Assembly: GCF_900109165.1 (NCBI RefSeq)
Contig: NZ_FNZF01000002.1
Location: 496,001-560,000 of the forward strand
Origin: Bhargavaea ginsengi
GTDB taxonomy: Bacteria > Bacillota > Bacilli > Bacillales_A > Planococcaceae
Reading direction: 5' to 3'
DNA length: 64,000 nucleotides
Of the stretch, positions 27,302 to 34,642 are shown one piece after another. Positions within the stretch are counted from its first letter, which is position 1, and each line of letters starts with the position of its first letter. The translations under genes were made by a program, and so were the position numbers. Under the pieces are notes generated by a model. That model ran no database searches and had not been told where the DNA came from. It worked only from the letters and a program-made list of their open reading frames with translations.

Positions 27302-27822
27302 TTTACTCCCCCTTTATCACAGAGAACATTCAGCTCAGGCCATCCATAGACCCATTCCTCATGCAGGGCACCGCCAATTTCTATTTTCTCTTCTCCTATC
27401 CGGATTCCGCCCAAAGCCTCATAAAAATGGCATGAAGGATTATTCCGGAGTACCCGAACGAGCAGGGAACGGAAACCCGCTTTTTTCAGAGCAATCGCAA
27501 CCTGCCGGACAAGCTCACGGCCGGCACCCTTCCCCTGACATTCTTCAAGCAGATAAATGGCATACAGTTCTCCGTCATACTCCTGATAGTCCCCAGATCG
27601 CTCAGGTCCGCCATTTGCAAACCCGGCAACTTCCCCTTTATCTTCAGCAACAAATGCCTCAGTTTTTGAAATTCCTTTTCTCCACAGTTCCTCCCGCTCA
27701 TCCGCCTTCATCGAATCCAGGTAATGATCGGACACGATTCCCCGGTAAGTTGTCTTCCAACTTCTTATATGGACTTCAGCCATTCCTCTTTCATCTCCTG
27801 CTTTCGCACGTCTGACAATCAT
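27298..27822 (-). CDS. GNAT-family N-acetyltransferase
   Basis: A 174-aa GCN5-related acetyltransferase. The acetyl-CoA site is in YAIYLLEECQGKGAGRELVRQ (motif A, Q-x-x-G-x-G/A, residues near 100-115). The N-terminal VRRAKAGDERGMAEVHIRSW and the C-terminal NNPSCHFYEALGG segment fit small-molecule or protein N-acetyltransferases of the RimI type; the substrate is unknown. ATG 27822 is preceded by GGGGGAG. First gene of a two-gene operon with the DUF2087 gene. Confidence 0.87.
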   Translation of the reverse strand: MIVRRAKAGDERGMAEVHIRSWKTTYRGIVSDHYLDSMKADEREELWRKGISKTEAFVAEDKGEVAGFANGGPERSGDYQEYDGELYAIYLLEECQGKGAGRELVRQVAIALKKAGFRSLLVRVLRNNPSCHFYEALGGIRIGEEKIEIGGALHEEWVYGWPELNVLCDKGGVK

Positions 27823-27897
27823 TCCGCTCCCCCATTTAGCATCCGTCTTTAAACCTTTGGTTCCATGTTGTCAGGTTTACGCCCCCTGTGCAACATG

Positions 27898-27930
27898 AAA
27901 AAACCTGCCCGGTATGTGCCGGACAGGCTT
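27898..27930 (-). terminator. Terminator of the ba3 oxidase operon
   Basis: On the minus strand CCTGTCCGG and CCGGGCAGG form the stem (one mismatch) around CACATA, followed by six T. It lies right after the 28-residue membrane peptide gene, so that gene is part of the operon. Confidence 0.88.
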
Positions 27931-27935
27931 GAACT

Positions 27936-28022
27936 TTACATTTCCTTTTCTGAACCAAGCTCCATCGCGATCACCATGACGATGATCATGACAATCATGA
28001 ACGATACGATCATAAGCAGCAT
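27936..28022 (-). CDS. 28-residue membrane peptide at the end of the ba3 oxidase operon
   Basis: A tiny gene too short for ordinary calling. ATG 28022 is preceded by AAGGAG at eight bases. The product is one hydrophobic helix, MLLMIVSFMIVMIIVMVIAM, followed by a short acidic/charged tail ending EKEM. It starts 12 bp after the stop of the subunit I gene and is followed by the operon terminator, so it is very probably expressed with the oxidase. A single-helix accessory subunit of the terminal oxidase is the natural guess, comparable in size to subunit IIa or CydX/CcoQ-type peptides, but the sequence is too short to assign to a family. Confidence 0.65.
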   Translation of the reverse strand: MLLMIVSFMIVMIIVMVIAMELGSEKEM

Positions 28023-28034
28023 TTGCTCATCTCC

Positions 28035-29750
28035 TTACCAGTTAATAAAGCCTTTGGATCCCGGAGGTGCATCCTGGATCATATGGGTGATCGGGAACGT
28101 GTAGGCGAGGAGGATCAGGGCGACTGCGATGCCGATCCAGATCCACCAGTTTTCAAGCCACCTTGGTGTTGCCGAAGCATCGCTTTCCGCAATCGGAAAT
28201 TCCGCATACAGGTCACCCTTTTCGGATCGCGGCTCGATCAGCCATAGCCGGAACACGATGACCATGAGCAGCATTGCTGAGAAGAACAGGATGATTCCGC
28301 CGAGGGCGAGTGTCGCCGTATTCGAGAAGAATCCGTCAAACCAGCCCAGCACTGTCGGATGATCGCTGTAATTGGAGTGCTGAGTGCGCCGCGGGGCACC
28401 GAGCAGGCCGAGAACGTGCTGTGCGGTGGACATAAAGAGCATCCCGACCGACCAGGAAATGATCTGGATAAATGCGAGCTTCTTGGTGGTTTTCGTCAAT
28501 GTCCGTCCGGTCAGATAAGGGATCAGCCAGAATGAGATTCCCATGAACGTCATCGCAACCGGAGTTCCGACCGTGATATGGAAGTGGCCGACGACCCAGA
28601 GTGTGTTATGGACCATTTCATTGAGTTGGAAACTGGTGTTGATAATTCCCCCTGCACCGCCCGGGATAAAGAATACCATCGCGATAAAGAGCGAGGTAAA
28701 GCGAATGTCGTTCCAAGGAAGTTTGGAGACCCATCCGAACAACCCTTTGGCCCCTTTTTGGCGACCGGAGATTTCAAAAGTCGCAAAAAGCGAGAACGCG
28801 GTCATAAGCGTCGGGATAACGACCATGAAGGTCAGCGTGACCTGAAGGAACTTCCAGAAGTCAGCGACGCCCGGCTCGGTCAGCTGGTGGTGAAGGCCGA
28901 CCGGAATGGAAAACAGGATAAAGAGCAGGAATGACAGGCGCGCCAGGGAATCGCTGAACACTTTTGTACCGAGAAGTTTCGGGACGACCAGATACCAGGC
29001 CATATAGGCTGGAAGCAGCCAGAAGTAAACCAGCGGGTGCCCGAAAAACCAGAATAGTGTCCGGCTCAGTTCGACGTTGATCGTATCCACCCATCCGAAT
29101 GCCCAAGGAATGTACATGAATACAACAGCGGCGACGACCCCGAGACAGGCGATGATCCACATGGCAAGTGTCGAGATGGTCATGAATGCGAACAGCGGGC
29201 TCATGATACCCGGATTGGCTTTCCGCCACTTCACATAGTGAGCAATCAGCGCAAAGCTTATGATCCAGGTACCGATGATCAAAAGGGCAAGAGAGACATA
29301 GAACCAGCCGCTCGCCTTAAGCGGTGCGTAAAACGTATAAAGAACACTTGCCCTGCCGGACAGGATTTCGATGGTTGCCCACACCGTACCTGCTGCGGCC
29401 ACGAAAAATCCGATCCATGACCAGCGGGCCACTTTAGGACCAAAACTTCCGAGAGCCTTGCTCATTCCTGTGATCAGGAAGGCATAGATGAAGAACGTCG
29501 TGTAGACAAGTGCCAGCGTGACCCCGTGTACAGTCAGAACCTGATAATAGTCCAGCCAGGCAGGCAGTTGGATCATCTCATTGCGCATAAATACCTGTAG
29601 CAGTCCGCAAAATGTTCCGATTAGGAATGCTGTATAGGCGAAACCGATATTCCAGAGTGCAAGTTTCCGTTCAGAAGCTGCTGTCACGCCTGCAACAGCA
29701 GATGATGTGCGCCGGCCTGCCAGAGGTCCGCGTTCAGAGTGTATAATCAT
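28035..29750 (-). CDS. cbaA: Cytochrome c oxidase subunit I, ba3 type
   Basis: A 571-aa heme-copper oxidase subunit I of the B (ba3) family with about 13 transmembrane helices. The low-spin heme ligand is in LTVHGVTLALVY near residue 75; the CuB His and cross-linked Tyr are in FWFFGHPLVYFWLLPAY near 237-253; two adjacent CuB histidines are in PVGLHHQLTEPG; and both heme ligands are in VVGHFHITVG near 385. It pumps protons while reducing oxygen with high affinity. The start overlaps the stop of subunit II by ATGA. Order cbaD-cbaB-cbaA matches the Thermus ba3 operon. Confidence 0.94.
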   Translation of the reverse strand: MIIHSERGPLAGRRTSSAVAGVTAASERKLALWNIGFAYTAFLIGTFCGLLQVFMRNEMIQLPAWLDYYQVLTVHGVTLALVYTTFFIYAFLITGMSKALGSFGPKVARWSWIGFFVAAAGTVWATIEILSGRASVLYTFYAPLKASGWFYVSLALLIIGTWIISFALIAHYVKWRKANPGIMSPLFAFMTISTLAMWIIACLGVVAAVVFMYIPWAFGWVDTINVELSRTLFWFFGHPLVYFWLLPAYMAWYLVVPKLLGTKVFSDSLARLSFLLFILFSIPVGLHHQLTEPGVADFWKFLQVTLTFMVVIPTLMTAFSLFATFEISGRQKGAKGLFGWVSKLPWNDIRFTSLFIAMVFFIPGGAGGIINTSFQLNEMVHNTLWVVGHFHITVGTPVAMTFMGISFWLIPYLTGRTLTKTTKKLAFIQIISWSVGMLFMSTAQHVLGLLGAPRRTQHSNYSDHPTVLGWFDGFFSNTATLALGGIILFFSAMLLMVIVFRLWLIEPRSEKGDLYAEFPIAESDASATPRWLENWWIWIGIAVALILLAYTFPITHMIQDAPPGSKGFINW

Positions 29751-30220
29751 TCCTCAACCACCTCGATTTCAGTATGCATGAAGTGATGGCCCGTGCCGCA
29801 ATACTCGTTGCACAGAATCAGAAACGTTCCCGGTTCCTTAAAGGTATAGCGTTTTTCGTTGACCTGCCCAGGAACGACCATCATGTTCACTTTCGTGTTG
29901 GGAATCGTGAAGCTGTGAATGACGTCCTTGCTGGTCACTTTGAAGATGATTTCTTTACCGGCCGGAACTTTGATTTCCGAAGGCTCATATCCATAGGCCA
30001 TGGCCTTGATCACCACTTCATAGGTATCTTCGTCGATCTGATGAACGCCCGGATCATCAAACGGAGCCGTCACATCGACTTTTTCAGGATCAATCTTCTC
30101 CATGCCGCCCGCCGGTGTCTGGCCTTGGGTAAAAGCCTGAACTCCGACGATGCCGAGGAATACAGCAAGCATGGCGATTCCGAATATCAGCCAAATTTTT
30201 TCGAACTTGTGTAGATGCAT
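29747..30220 (-). CDS. cbaB: Cytochrome c oxidase subunit II, ba3 type (CuA)
   Basis: A 157-aa subunit with one N-terminal membrane anchor (IWLIFGIAMLAVFLGIVGV) and an extracytoplasmic cupredoxin domain. The CuA ligands are all present: His in SKDVIHSFTIPN, then LCNEYCGTGHHFMH with two Cys, the Glu backbone ligand, His and Met. It accepts electrons from cytochrome c and passes them to subunit I. It is short (one helix), as in ba3 oxidases. ATG 30220 has AAAGGGGAGGAAC upstream, and the gene follows cbaD by 18 bp. Confidence 0.94.
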   Translation of the reverse strand: MHLHKFEKIWLIFGIAMLAVFLGIVGVQAFTQGQTPAGGMEKIDPEKVDVTAPFDDPGVHQIDEDTYEVVIKAMAYGYEPSEIKVPAGKEIIFKVTSKDVIHSFTIPNTKVNMMVVPGQVNEKRYTFKEPGTFLILCNEYCGTGHHFMHTEIEVVEE

Positions 30221-30238
30221 TGTGTTCCTCCCCTTTCT

Positions 30239-30361
30239 TTAAAGTGCCACATACATGGCGTAGACCGCCGCCCACATCACGGCTATGAGCACCCCTACCA
30301 CCAGCACACTGATCAGCGTGCCACGCAAATCCGCTTCGTGCGGGTTCTTATTTTTTTTCAT
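30239..30361 (-). CDS. cbaD: Cytochrome c oxidase subunit IIa, ba3 type (40 residues)
   Basis: A small gene outside normal length limits. ATG 30361 to TAA 30239 encodes 40 residues: a charged start (MKKNKNPHEADLRG) and one hydrophobic helix (TLISVLVVGVLIAVMWAAVY). Position ahead of subunit II and the single helix match subunit IIa of ba3 oxidases, which supplies the helix missing from the short subunit II. GAGGATGATTGGAG upstream supplies the ribosome binding site. Confidence 0.78.
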   Translation of the reverse strand: MKKNKNPHEADLRGTLISVLVVGVLIAVMWAAVYAMYVAL

Positions 30362-30396
30362 CTCCAATCATCCTCCCGATCGGTTTCTATAGTCCT

Positions 30397-30439
30397 ATCT
30401 TAAAATTAGGCACATCCCGGAACTGTGATAAACATCACA
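30397..30439 (-). promoter_or_regulatory. Fnr box and promoter of the ba3 oxidase operon
   Basis: A perfect palindrome TGTGATAAACATCACA lies at 30424-30439 and fits the B. subtilis Fnr/Crp-type consensus TGTGA-N6-TCACA. On the minus strand a -10 TAAGAT is at 30397-30402, which puts the start near 30390 and the box centre at -41.5, the classical activating position. Oxygen-limited induction by the neighbouring Fnr is inferred. Confidence 0.72.
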
Positions 30440-30478
30440 GATTTTCCGTTGATTTCAACGTTGCTGTAATAAAATAGA

Positions 30479-30528
30479 CAAAAAGACCCCGGCCTTCCGC
30501 AATGCATCAGTCATTGCAAAAGGCCGGA
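30479..30528 (-). terminator. Terminator of fnr
   Basis: On the minus strand CCGGCCTTTTGCAATG pairs with CATTGCGGAAGGCCGG and is followed by GGTCTTTTTG. A second GC-rich hairpin (AGCCCGTCTGC-type) lies just before it at about 30540-30573. Confidence 0.88.
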
Positions 30529-30590
30529 GCCATTTGAAGAGCCCGCCTGCATTTCCCGCAGACGGGCTTGTTTCCTATATGGTGGCACGG

Positions 30591-31286
30591 CTACTCGATA
30601 CTGCAGATTTCCACAGGGCAGTTCTCACAATGCATTGCATCCCGCAGAAAACCGATATCGGTCAGTACAATCTTACCATTGTCCATCCGAAGCTTTCCGC
30701 TTTTCCTCAGTTCCGACAGCATGCGGTTGGCCACTTCGCGGGCCATCCCGCAGAAGTTGGCCAGTTCCTGGTTGGTCAGTTCCAGATCGATCAGGATACC
30801 GCCGCCTTCTGCCGGGACGCCGTAACTGTTGGACATCCGGATCAGTGTCGAATACAAGGCTCCCTTTTTCCCATGCAAGATGAGATCACGGAACTTGGAC
30901 TGAGTCCGTTGCTGCAGGATCCCCATCCATTTCATGTAGGCGATCGAAAGCTCATGCTCCAAGTAAAGAAGTTCCTCCAGGCGTTCCTTTGGAACGGCCG
31001 TAACAATCGTAGCTTCCGTCGCCATCGCTTCCACTGTATAGAGGGACGGCGGGCAGAACGGCATGATTTCGCCGATAAAGTCCCCTTCACCGCAAATCCG
31101 GAAGGTAATTTCACGTCCATCCGGTGTCACCTTGCCGACCCGCACTTTCCCCGACTCGACAAAGTAGAGCGTCTCCGCCTGCTCGCCCTCACGGAAAAGA
31201 TAATCTTCTTTTGCGATTTTCTGGCTGCCCGCCGAGGCCTTCAGAATACCTGTCAATCCGTCGACGGCTGATAATGTGCGTTCCAT
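30591..31286 (-). CDS. fnr: Fnr-type oxygen-sensing regulator (Crp/Fnr family, C-terminal Fe-S)
   Basis: A 231-aa regulator with a cyclic-nucleotide-binding-like beta-roll (residues 15-125, GEGDFIGEIMPF segment) and a C-terminal winged helix (LTNQELANFCGMAREVANRML, recognition helix near residue 180). The end carries HCENCPVEIC, with Cys220, Cys223 and Cys228. B. subtilis Fnr binds its [4Fe-4S] cluster through C-terminal cysteines with the same spacing, so this is that type and not the N-terminal E. coli type. ATG 31286 is better spaced from AAGGAAG than GTG 31289. A matching Fnr box lies in front of the neighbouring oxidase operon. Confidence 0.9.
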   Translation of the reverse strand: MERTLSAVDGLTGILKASAGSQKIAKEDYLFREGEQAETLYFVESGKVRVGKVTPDGREITFRICGEGDFIGEIMPFCPPSLYTVEAMATEATIVTAVPKERLEELLYLEHELSIAYMKWMGILQQRTQSKFRDLILHGKKGALYSTLIRMSNSYGVPAEGGGILIDLELTNQELANFCGMAREVANRMLSELRKSGKLRMDNGKIVLTDIGFLRDAMHCENCPVEICSIE

Positions 31287-31316
31287 CACGCCACTTCCTT
31301 TTATCCCTGAATCCGG

Positions 31317-31463
31317 TCAGGCTTTCCTGTAAGCGCGGCGCTCGGCATACTCTCCGCACGCCGGACACACTTTGATGACACTCTCACGGCCTCTGCGGTA
31401 CGTGCGCAGCAATGCGGTTTTCCTCTTGCAGATTCCGCATCTTTTCTTGAACAATCCAAACAA
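31317..31463 (-). CDS. Small zinc-ribbon protein (48 residues)
   Basis: TTG 31463 to TGA 31317 encodes 48 residues: MFGLFKKRCGICKRKT, then an Arg-rich linker, then KVCPACGEYAERRAYRKA. CxxC-x20-CxxC is a zinc-ribbon pattern; the basic character suggests nucleic-acid or ribosome contact. A GGGAGTG site lies nine bases upstream, and no other start is in frame because TGA precedes it. It sits between the VOC gene and fnr with the same orientation. Function unknown. Confidence 0.6.
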   Translation of the reverse strand: MFGLFKKRCGICKRKTALLRTYRRGRESVIKVCPACGEYAERRAYRKA

Positions 31464-31498
31464 AGTATTTCACACTCCCAAGTTCTGTTGAAGCGCGG

Positions 31499-32161
31499 TT
31501 ATTCCCCGCTGACACTCAAGCTGATCTTTCCCTCTGCACCCAGCCGAACCACTGTTCCGTCAATCAGCTTTGCCTCCAGCGGGTGTATTTCGGCATTCCT
31601 TTTCGAAAAGTACCACTTCCGTCCGTCACGGACAAGAACAAAGTAAGCGTCTCCCCGCCCGATGAAATTCAGGTCGTCCAGTTCCAGATCGGTTCCGCGC
31701 AATGGCAGACCTGCATCAAACAAGGTCTGGCCTGCTTCCTGAACCTGGTTGGTCACCAGGCCGACTTCGCTCACATTCAAGAACGAAGACCGGGAAACGT
31801 CGCCGTAGACATCTTTTCTCCTCCTGCCGATTAGCTCGACAATGTTGCCGGCAGGGTCCTCGAAATACATCGAGTCGGCATCGAATGCCCGGAAGTATAC
31901 CTCATCCACGCCGTCCTCCCAATTAAGGGGAACGCGGTCCTGGATCCAGTGTTTCAGCATTGAAAACTGATTGCCGGGAATGTTGATGGCAAAATGATAA
32001 AAGGCCGGCCGGTCCACGGCCATAAATGTCACGTCAGTTGCACCGATCCTGACGGTAAAGCGGTCTTCTGCTCTTTCCGTGATTTCGAGTTCAAGAATAT
32101 TGCCATAAAAACGCCGCATGGCGGCGAGCTGGTCTGTGTAAAATGTCACCGAATTGAACAA
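31499..32161 (-). CDS. VOC-family (glyoxalase/dioxygenase superfamily) protein
   Basis: A 220-aa protein with one clear vicinal-oxygen-chelate module at residues 1-115: VTFYTDQLAAMRRFYGNILELEI, then FHFAINIP-like YHFAINIPGNQFS, then DADSMYFEDPAGNIVELIGR, where the Glu in IVELI is a typical metal ligand. The rest (residues 125-220) resembles a second, divergent half. Substrate unknown. The start is TTG 32161 with GCGGGGTGA upstream. Single gene. Confidence 0.8.
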   Translation of the reverse strand: MFNSVTFYTDQLAAMRRFYGNILELEITERAEDRFTVRIGATDVTFMAVDRPAFYHFAINIPGNQFSMLKHWIQDRVPLNWEDGVDEVYFRAFDADSMYFEDPAGNIVELIGRRRKDVYGDVSRSSFLNVSEVGLVTNQVQEAGQTLFDAGLPLRGTDLELDDLNFIGRGDAYFVLVRDGRKWYFSKRNAEIHPLEAKLIDGTVVRLGAEGKISLSVSGE

Positions 32162-32268
32162 AACGGTTCACCCCGCTTTTCATACTGTTTCTATTATAAC
32201 ACGGCGGACATCCCCGAACTGCACTGCCGGCATTGAAGCAAATAGTTTTTTCCGGCCAGACATTTCCA

Positions 32269-32297
32269 TTGCATCCCGAAGAGTTTTGCCCTATACT
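32269..32297 (+). promoter_or_regulatory. SigA promoter upstream of the ypsA leader
   Basis: TTGCAT and TATACT are exactly 17 bp apart, which sets a start near 32304. That is about 260 bases before the ypsA start codon. Confidence 0.72.
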
Positions 32298-32303
32298 CTA
32301 AAT

Positions 32304-32538
32304 ACAAGCTGCATTGACCGTATTGATTATAAAGTTAAACCTTTGAGCTGAAATAGGGAGTTTAAAAACGAGATCGGAATGATAAGCTCCGGACCTTTTT
32401 CCGGAGACGTGCAGGAACATCTCTGATGACACCCACTTTGTGGAGTGATGGTTTTTAACTTTCTAATTTTCCTACGGCAAAGGCGGCTTCTTATTTTACA
32501 TTTTACCGGCCAGTCCGTTCTACGGGCTGGCCTTTTTC
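32304..32538 (+). ncRNA. Candidate structured RNA/leader ahead of ypsA
   Basis: Between a good promoter and a good terminator lie about 235 non-coding bases. A closing stem pairs AAAGTTAAACC (32331-32341) with GGTTTTTAACTTT (32450-32462); inside it is a perfect CTCCGGA/TCCGGAG hairpin (32387-32406) and a CAC-CAC/GTG-GTG hairpin next to CTGATGA (about 32421-32447). The terminator GGCCAG...CTGGCC-TTTTT is at 32507-32537. It may be a stand-alone small RNA or an attenuating leader; I do not recognise the family. Confidence 0.5.
32507..32538 (+). terminator. Terminator-like hairpin before ypsA
   Basis: CGGCCAG and CTGGCC form the stem, with TCCG/CGGG inside, followed by TTTTT. It lies 30 bases before the ypsA start, so it ends either a small RNA or an attenuated leader. 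Confidence 0.78.
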
Positions 32539-32567
32539 ATTTATTATCGAGCGAAAGGATGACGGTG

Positions 32568-33128
32568 ATGCTGAAACGGCTGTTGGTGAGCGGCTACAAA
32601 CCGCACGAACTAGGGATATTCAATGACAAACACCCGGGAATCGCAGTAATTCGCCGGGCCATAACCGGCAGAATGCGGGCACTTCTGGAAGAAGGCCTTG
32701 AATGGGTGATCGTCAGCGGACAGCCAGGCGTGGAGACCTGGGCTGCCGAAGCAGCATTCCAACTGCGTACTGAATATCCCGCACTTAAAGTCGCGGTCAT
32801 CTCGCCATTTCTTGAGCAGGAGAAGAACTGGAACGAGCCCAAAAAGATTGCCTATGAATCCATCCTTGAACAGGCGGATTTTACAACCGTGCTGATGAAC
32901 CGGCCATATGAGGGCCCGTGGCAGTTTTCGGAGCGGGATAAGTTCCTCCTCCGGAATTCTGACGGCTTACTTCTGGTCTATGACGAGGAAAATGAAGGCT
33001 CTCCAAAATGGTTGAGAAAGCTTGCCCTGCCCGCCGCTGAACAAGGCCATTATGAATTGCTGACCATTTCGGGCGAAGACCTCAACTTTGCCGCAGAAGA
33101 AATGCGGATGGAGGAAGAAGGCTGGTGA
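32568..33128 (+). CDS. ypsA: YpsA/DUF1273 family protein (SLOG fold)
   Basis: A 186-aa protein of the DUF1273 family with a Rossmann-like SLOG fold expected to bind nucleotide-type ligands. Visible motifs are VSGYKPHELGIF near residue 6-17, the VIVSGQPGVETWAAEAA loop near 50-66 and ADFTTVLMNRPY. B. subtilis YpsA affects cell division; the biochemical activity is unknown. ATG 32568 is preferred over ATG 32559 because AAAGG at 32554-32558 is then eight to nine bases away instead of adjacent. The gene lies just behind a terminator-like hairpin. Confidence 0.88.
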   Translation: MLKRLLVSGYKPHELGIFNDKHPGIAVIRRAITGRMRALLEEGLEWVIVSGQPGVETWAAEAAFQLRTEYPALKVAVISPFLEQEKNWNEPKKIAYESILEQADFTTVLMNRPYEGPWQFSERDKFLLRNSDGLLLVYDEENEGSPKWLRKLALPAAEQGHYELLTISGEDLNFAAEEMRMEEEGW

Positions 33129-33145
33129 GTGTCATCCGATTCTAC

Positions 33146-33183
33146 AAAAACAACCGCTCCGGCTAAGTCCGGAGCGGTTGTTT
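33146..33183. terminator. Bidirectional terminator
   Basis: AACAACCGCTCCGG and CCGGAGCGGTTGTT pair around CTAAGT, with A and T runs outside. It serves ypsA and the convergent 224-aa gene. Confidence 0.92.
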
Positions 33184-33191
33184 AATGTGGA

Positions 33192-33866
33192 TCAAAGAAC
33201 GAATTCCGTATTGACATAGACAAGTGTCCAATGGTCCGCATCGAGCAGATCTTCAATCTTGAGTTTTTCGCCGTGGCCGAGCCAGACATCGTCCCCCATG
33301 ACTGCAACAACCATAGAACGCCCACCGTTATGGAGGTTAAGATAGATATCCCCGATATTCGGCTGGATCTCCTGAGTGCGGGACAGTTGCGCTGCCAGCT
33401 TTGCATCTTCGGCAACTTGGGATTCCGTTACTTTGGAAAGGTCTTGGTAGGCAATGTTCCGGCTGCCTTCTTCAAGACCTTCCCTGAGGACGACAAATTC
33501 TTTGCGCTTGATCGGATTCTGCCGCGCCGTGACTACTGTCCTGCCCTCAATCTGTTCCACCTTCTCAAATTCATTGAGACCATAATGACTCATCGGTTCA
33601 GGGTCAGGTTTCGTGACCAGGATATATCCGTCGATTTCAGGCTCGAGGTCTTCACGGATGGTGTACCATTTTCCCATTAACATAAATGCATCCATATGAC
33701 GCAGTTTATGGAGAGTGATTTCTTCCGCCTTGCTCGTCACCTGTTCCATATCCTTGACACGGTACATGTGCACAGATTTTTTTGCCAGCGGGTTAATCGT
33801 ATAGACTTTGTGCAGTTCATTGTTGTAATAAACAAACTGTCCTTTCCGTACCTGAAGTAATTTCAC
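33192..33866 (-). CDS. Conserved-looking cytosolic protein of unknown function
   Basis: A 224-aa protein that I do not recognise. The first 65 residues form a beta-rich small domain starting LLQVRKGQFVYYNNELHKVY, which resembles a KOW/SH3-type or S4-like barrel. The middle has EIDGYILVTKPDPEPMSHYG, and the C-terminal part has NIGDIYLNLHNGGRSMVVAVMGDDVWLGHG, another beta-rich unit. There is no signal or membrane segment. ATG 33866 is preceded by GCAGGAGGGAGGTACACG-like sequence with AGGAGGGAGG. It is a single gene with good codon use, so it is very likely real. Confidence 0.75.
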   Translation of the reverse strand: MKLLQVRKGQFVYYNNELHKVYTINPLAKKSVHMYRVKDMEQVTSKAEEITLHKLRHMDAFMLMGKWYTIREDLEPEIDGYILVTKPDPEPMSHYGLNEFEKVEQIEGRTVVTARQNPIKRKEFVVLREGLEEGSRNIAYQDLSKVTESQVAEDAKLAAQLSRTQEIQPNIGDIYLNLHNGGRSMVVAVMGDDVWLGHGEKLKIEDLLDADHWTLVYVNTEFVL

Positions 33867-33950
33867 TTCGTGTACCTCCCTCCTGCAGACTCTTGTTCCA
33901 TCTTAAGGGATTAAGGGACGGGTGTCCATGGAGCCGCATAGTTTTTTTGC

Positions 33951-34427
33951 TTAGCCGACTGTTTTACTGCCAAATTCTTTTCCTGACTTTTCTTTCAGAG
34001 CCGCAAGCATCGACAATTCCCTGAGATCCCGTTCACTCATCCCGGATAGCCGGACTGTAATTTCTTCTATCAGCCTTTCCCGTCCTCCCTGTTTCCCATA
34101 CCTCTCTTGTTCTGAACGGATAAAGGATTCCACTAATCCGTCCACTCCCGGACTGTCTGTTTCACCGAAAGCAGCATGTTCGGGAGTATTGATTCTTTTT
34201 TCGCCGGTTCCCGTGTTACTGCCGGTCAGCAAATTCTCTGCCGATACATCAAATCGCTCGCAAATGGTTACAATCCAACTGGCCGAAGGAGCACTTTTTC
34301 CTTCTTCCCAATGTTTGATCCGACTCGCGGACGTTCCGATTTCTTTTCCGAAAGCCAACATTGACAGGCCCTGTTGTTCACGGAGTTTCCTCAGCCGGCT
34401 GCCGAATGCTTTCTGATTCCATGCCAT
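33951..34427 (-). CDS. XRE-family helix-turn-helix regulator
   Basis: A 158-aa protein with a Cro/CI-type HTH at residues 8-65: RLRKLREQQGLSMLAFGKEI then GTSASRIKHWEEGKSAPSA. The rest is a charged linker and a C-terminal segment (RERLIEEITVRLSGMSERDLRELS, split by length) similar to those of SinR/ImmR-like regulators, with a helical pair probably for dimerisation. ATG 34427 is preceded by GAGGAGGGACC. No target gene is evident beside it; the next gene upstream is divergent thpR. Confidence 0.88.
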   Translation of the reverse strand: MAWNQKAFGSRLRKLREQQGLSMLAFGKEIGTSASRIKHWEEGKSAPSASWIVTICERFDVSAENLLTGSNTGTGEKRINTPEHAAFGETDSPGVDGLVESFIRSEQERYGKQGGRERLIEEITVRLSGMSERDLRELSMLAALKEKSGKEFGSKTVG

Positions 34428-34642
34428 AGGGGTCCCTCCTCATCTATTCCCCATCATAGCACAGCTTAACTTATTCAATAAATACGGCAACGAATTTTCT
34501 TTTTTCATTATTTCTATCCGGCCTCCTTCTTCTTTTTCACTGGCGAAGCCATTCGAAACCTCCCGAAATCAGTCGGATTTAACTGATGTTTCTGATATCT
34601 GGTGGTACAATAAAATCACTCCACAGAAAAGAGGCGTTGTGC

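Noticed and set aside
32421..32447. CTGATGA followed by a hairpin, suggestive of a hammerhead ribozyme core
   Set aside because: The required GAAA after stem II and the cleavage-site stem are missing; it is better seen as part of a larger fold.
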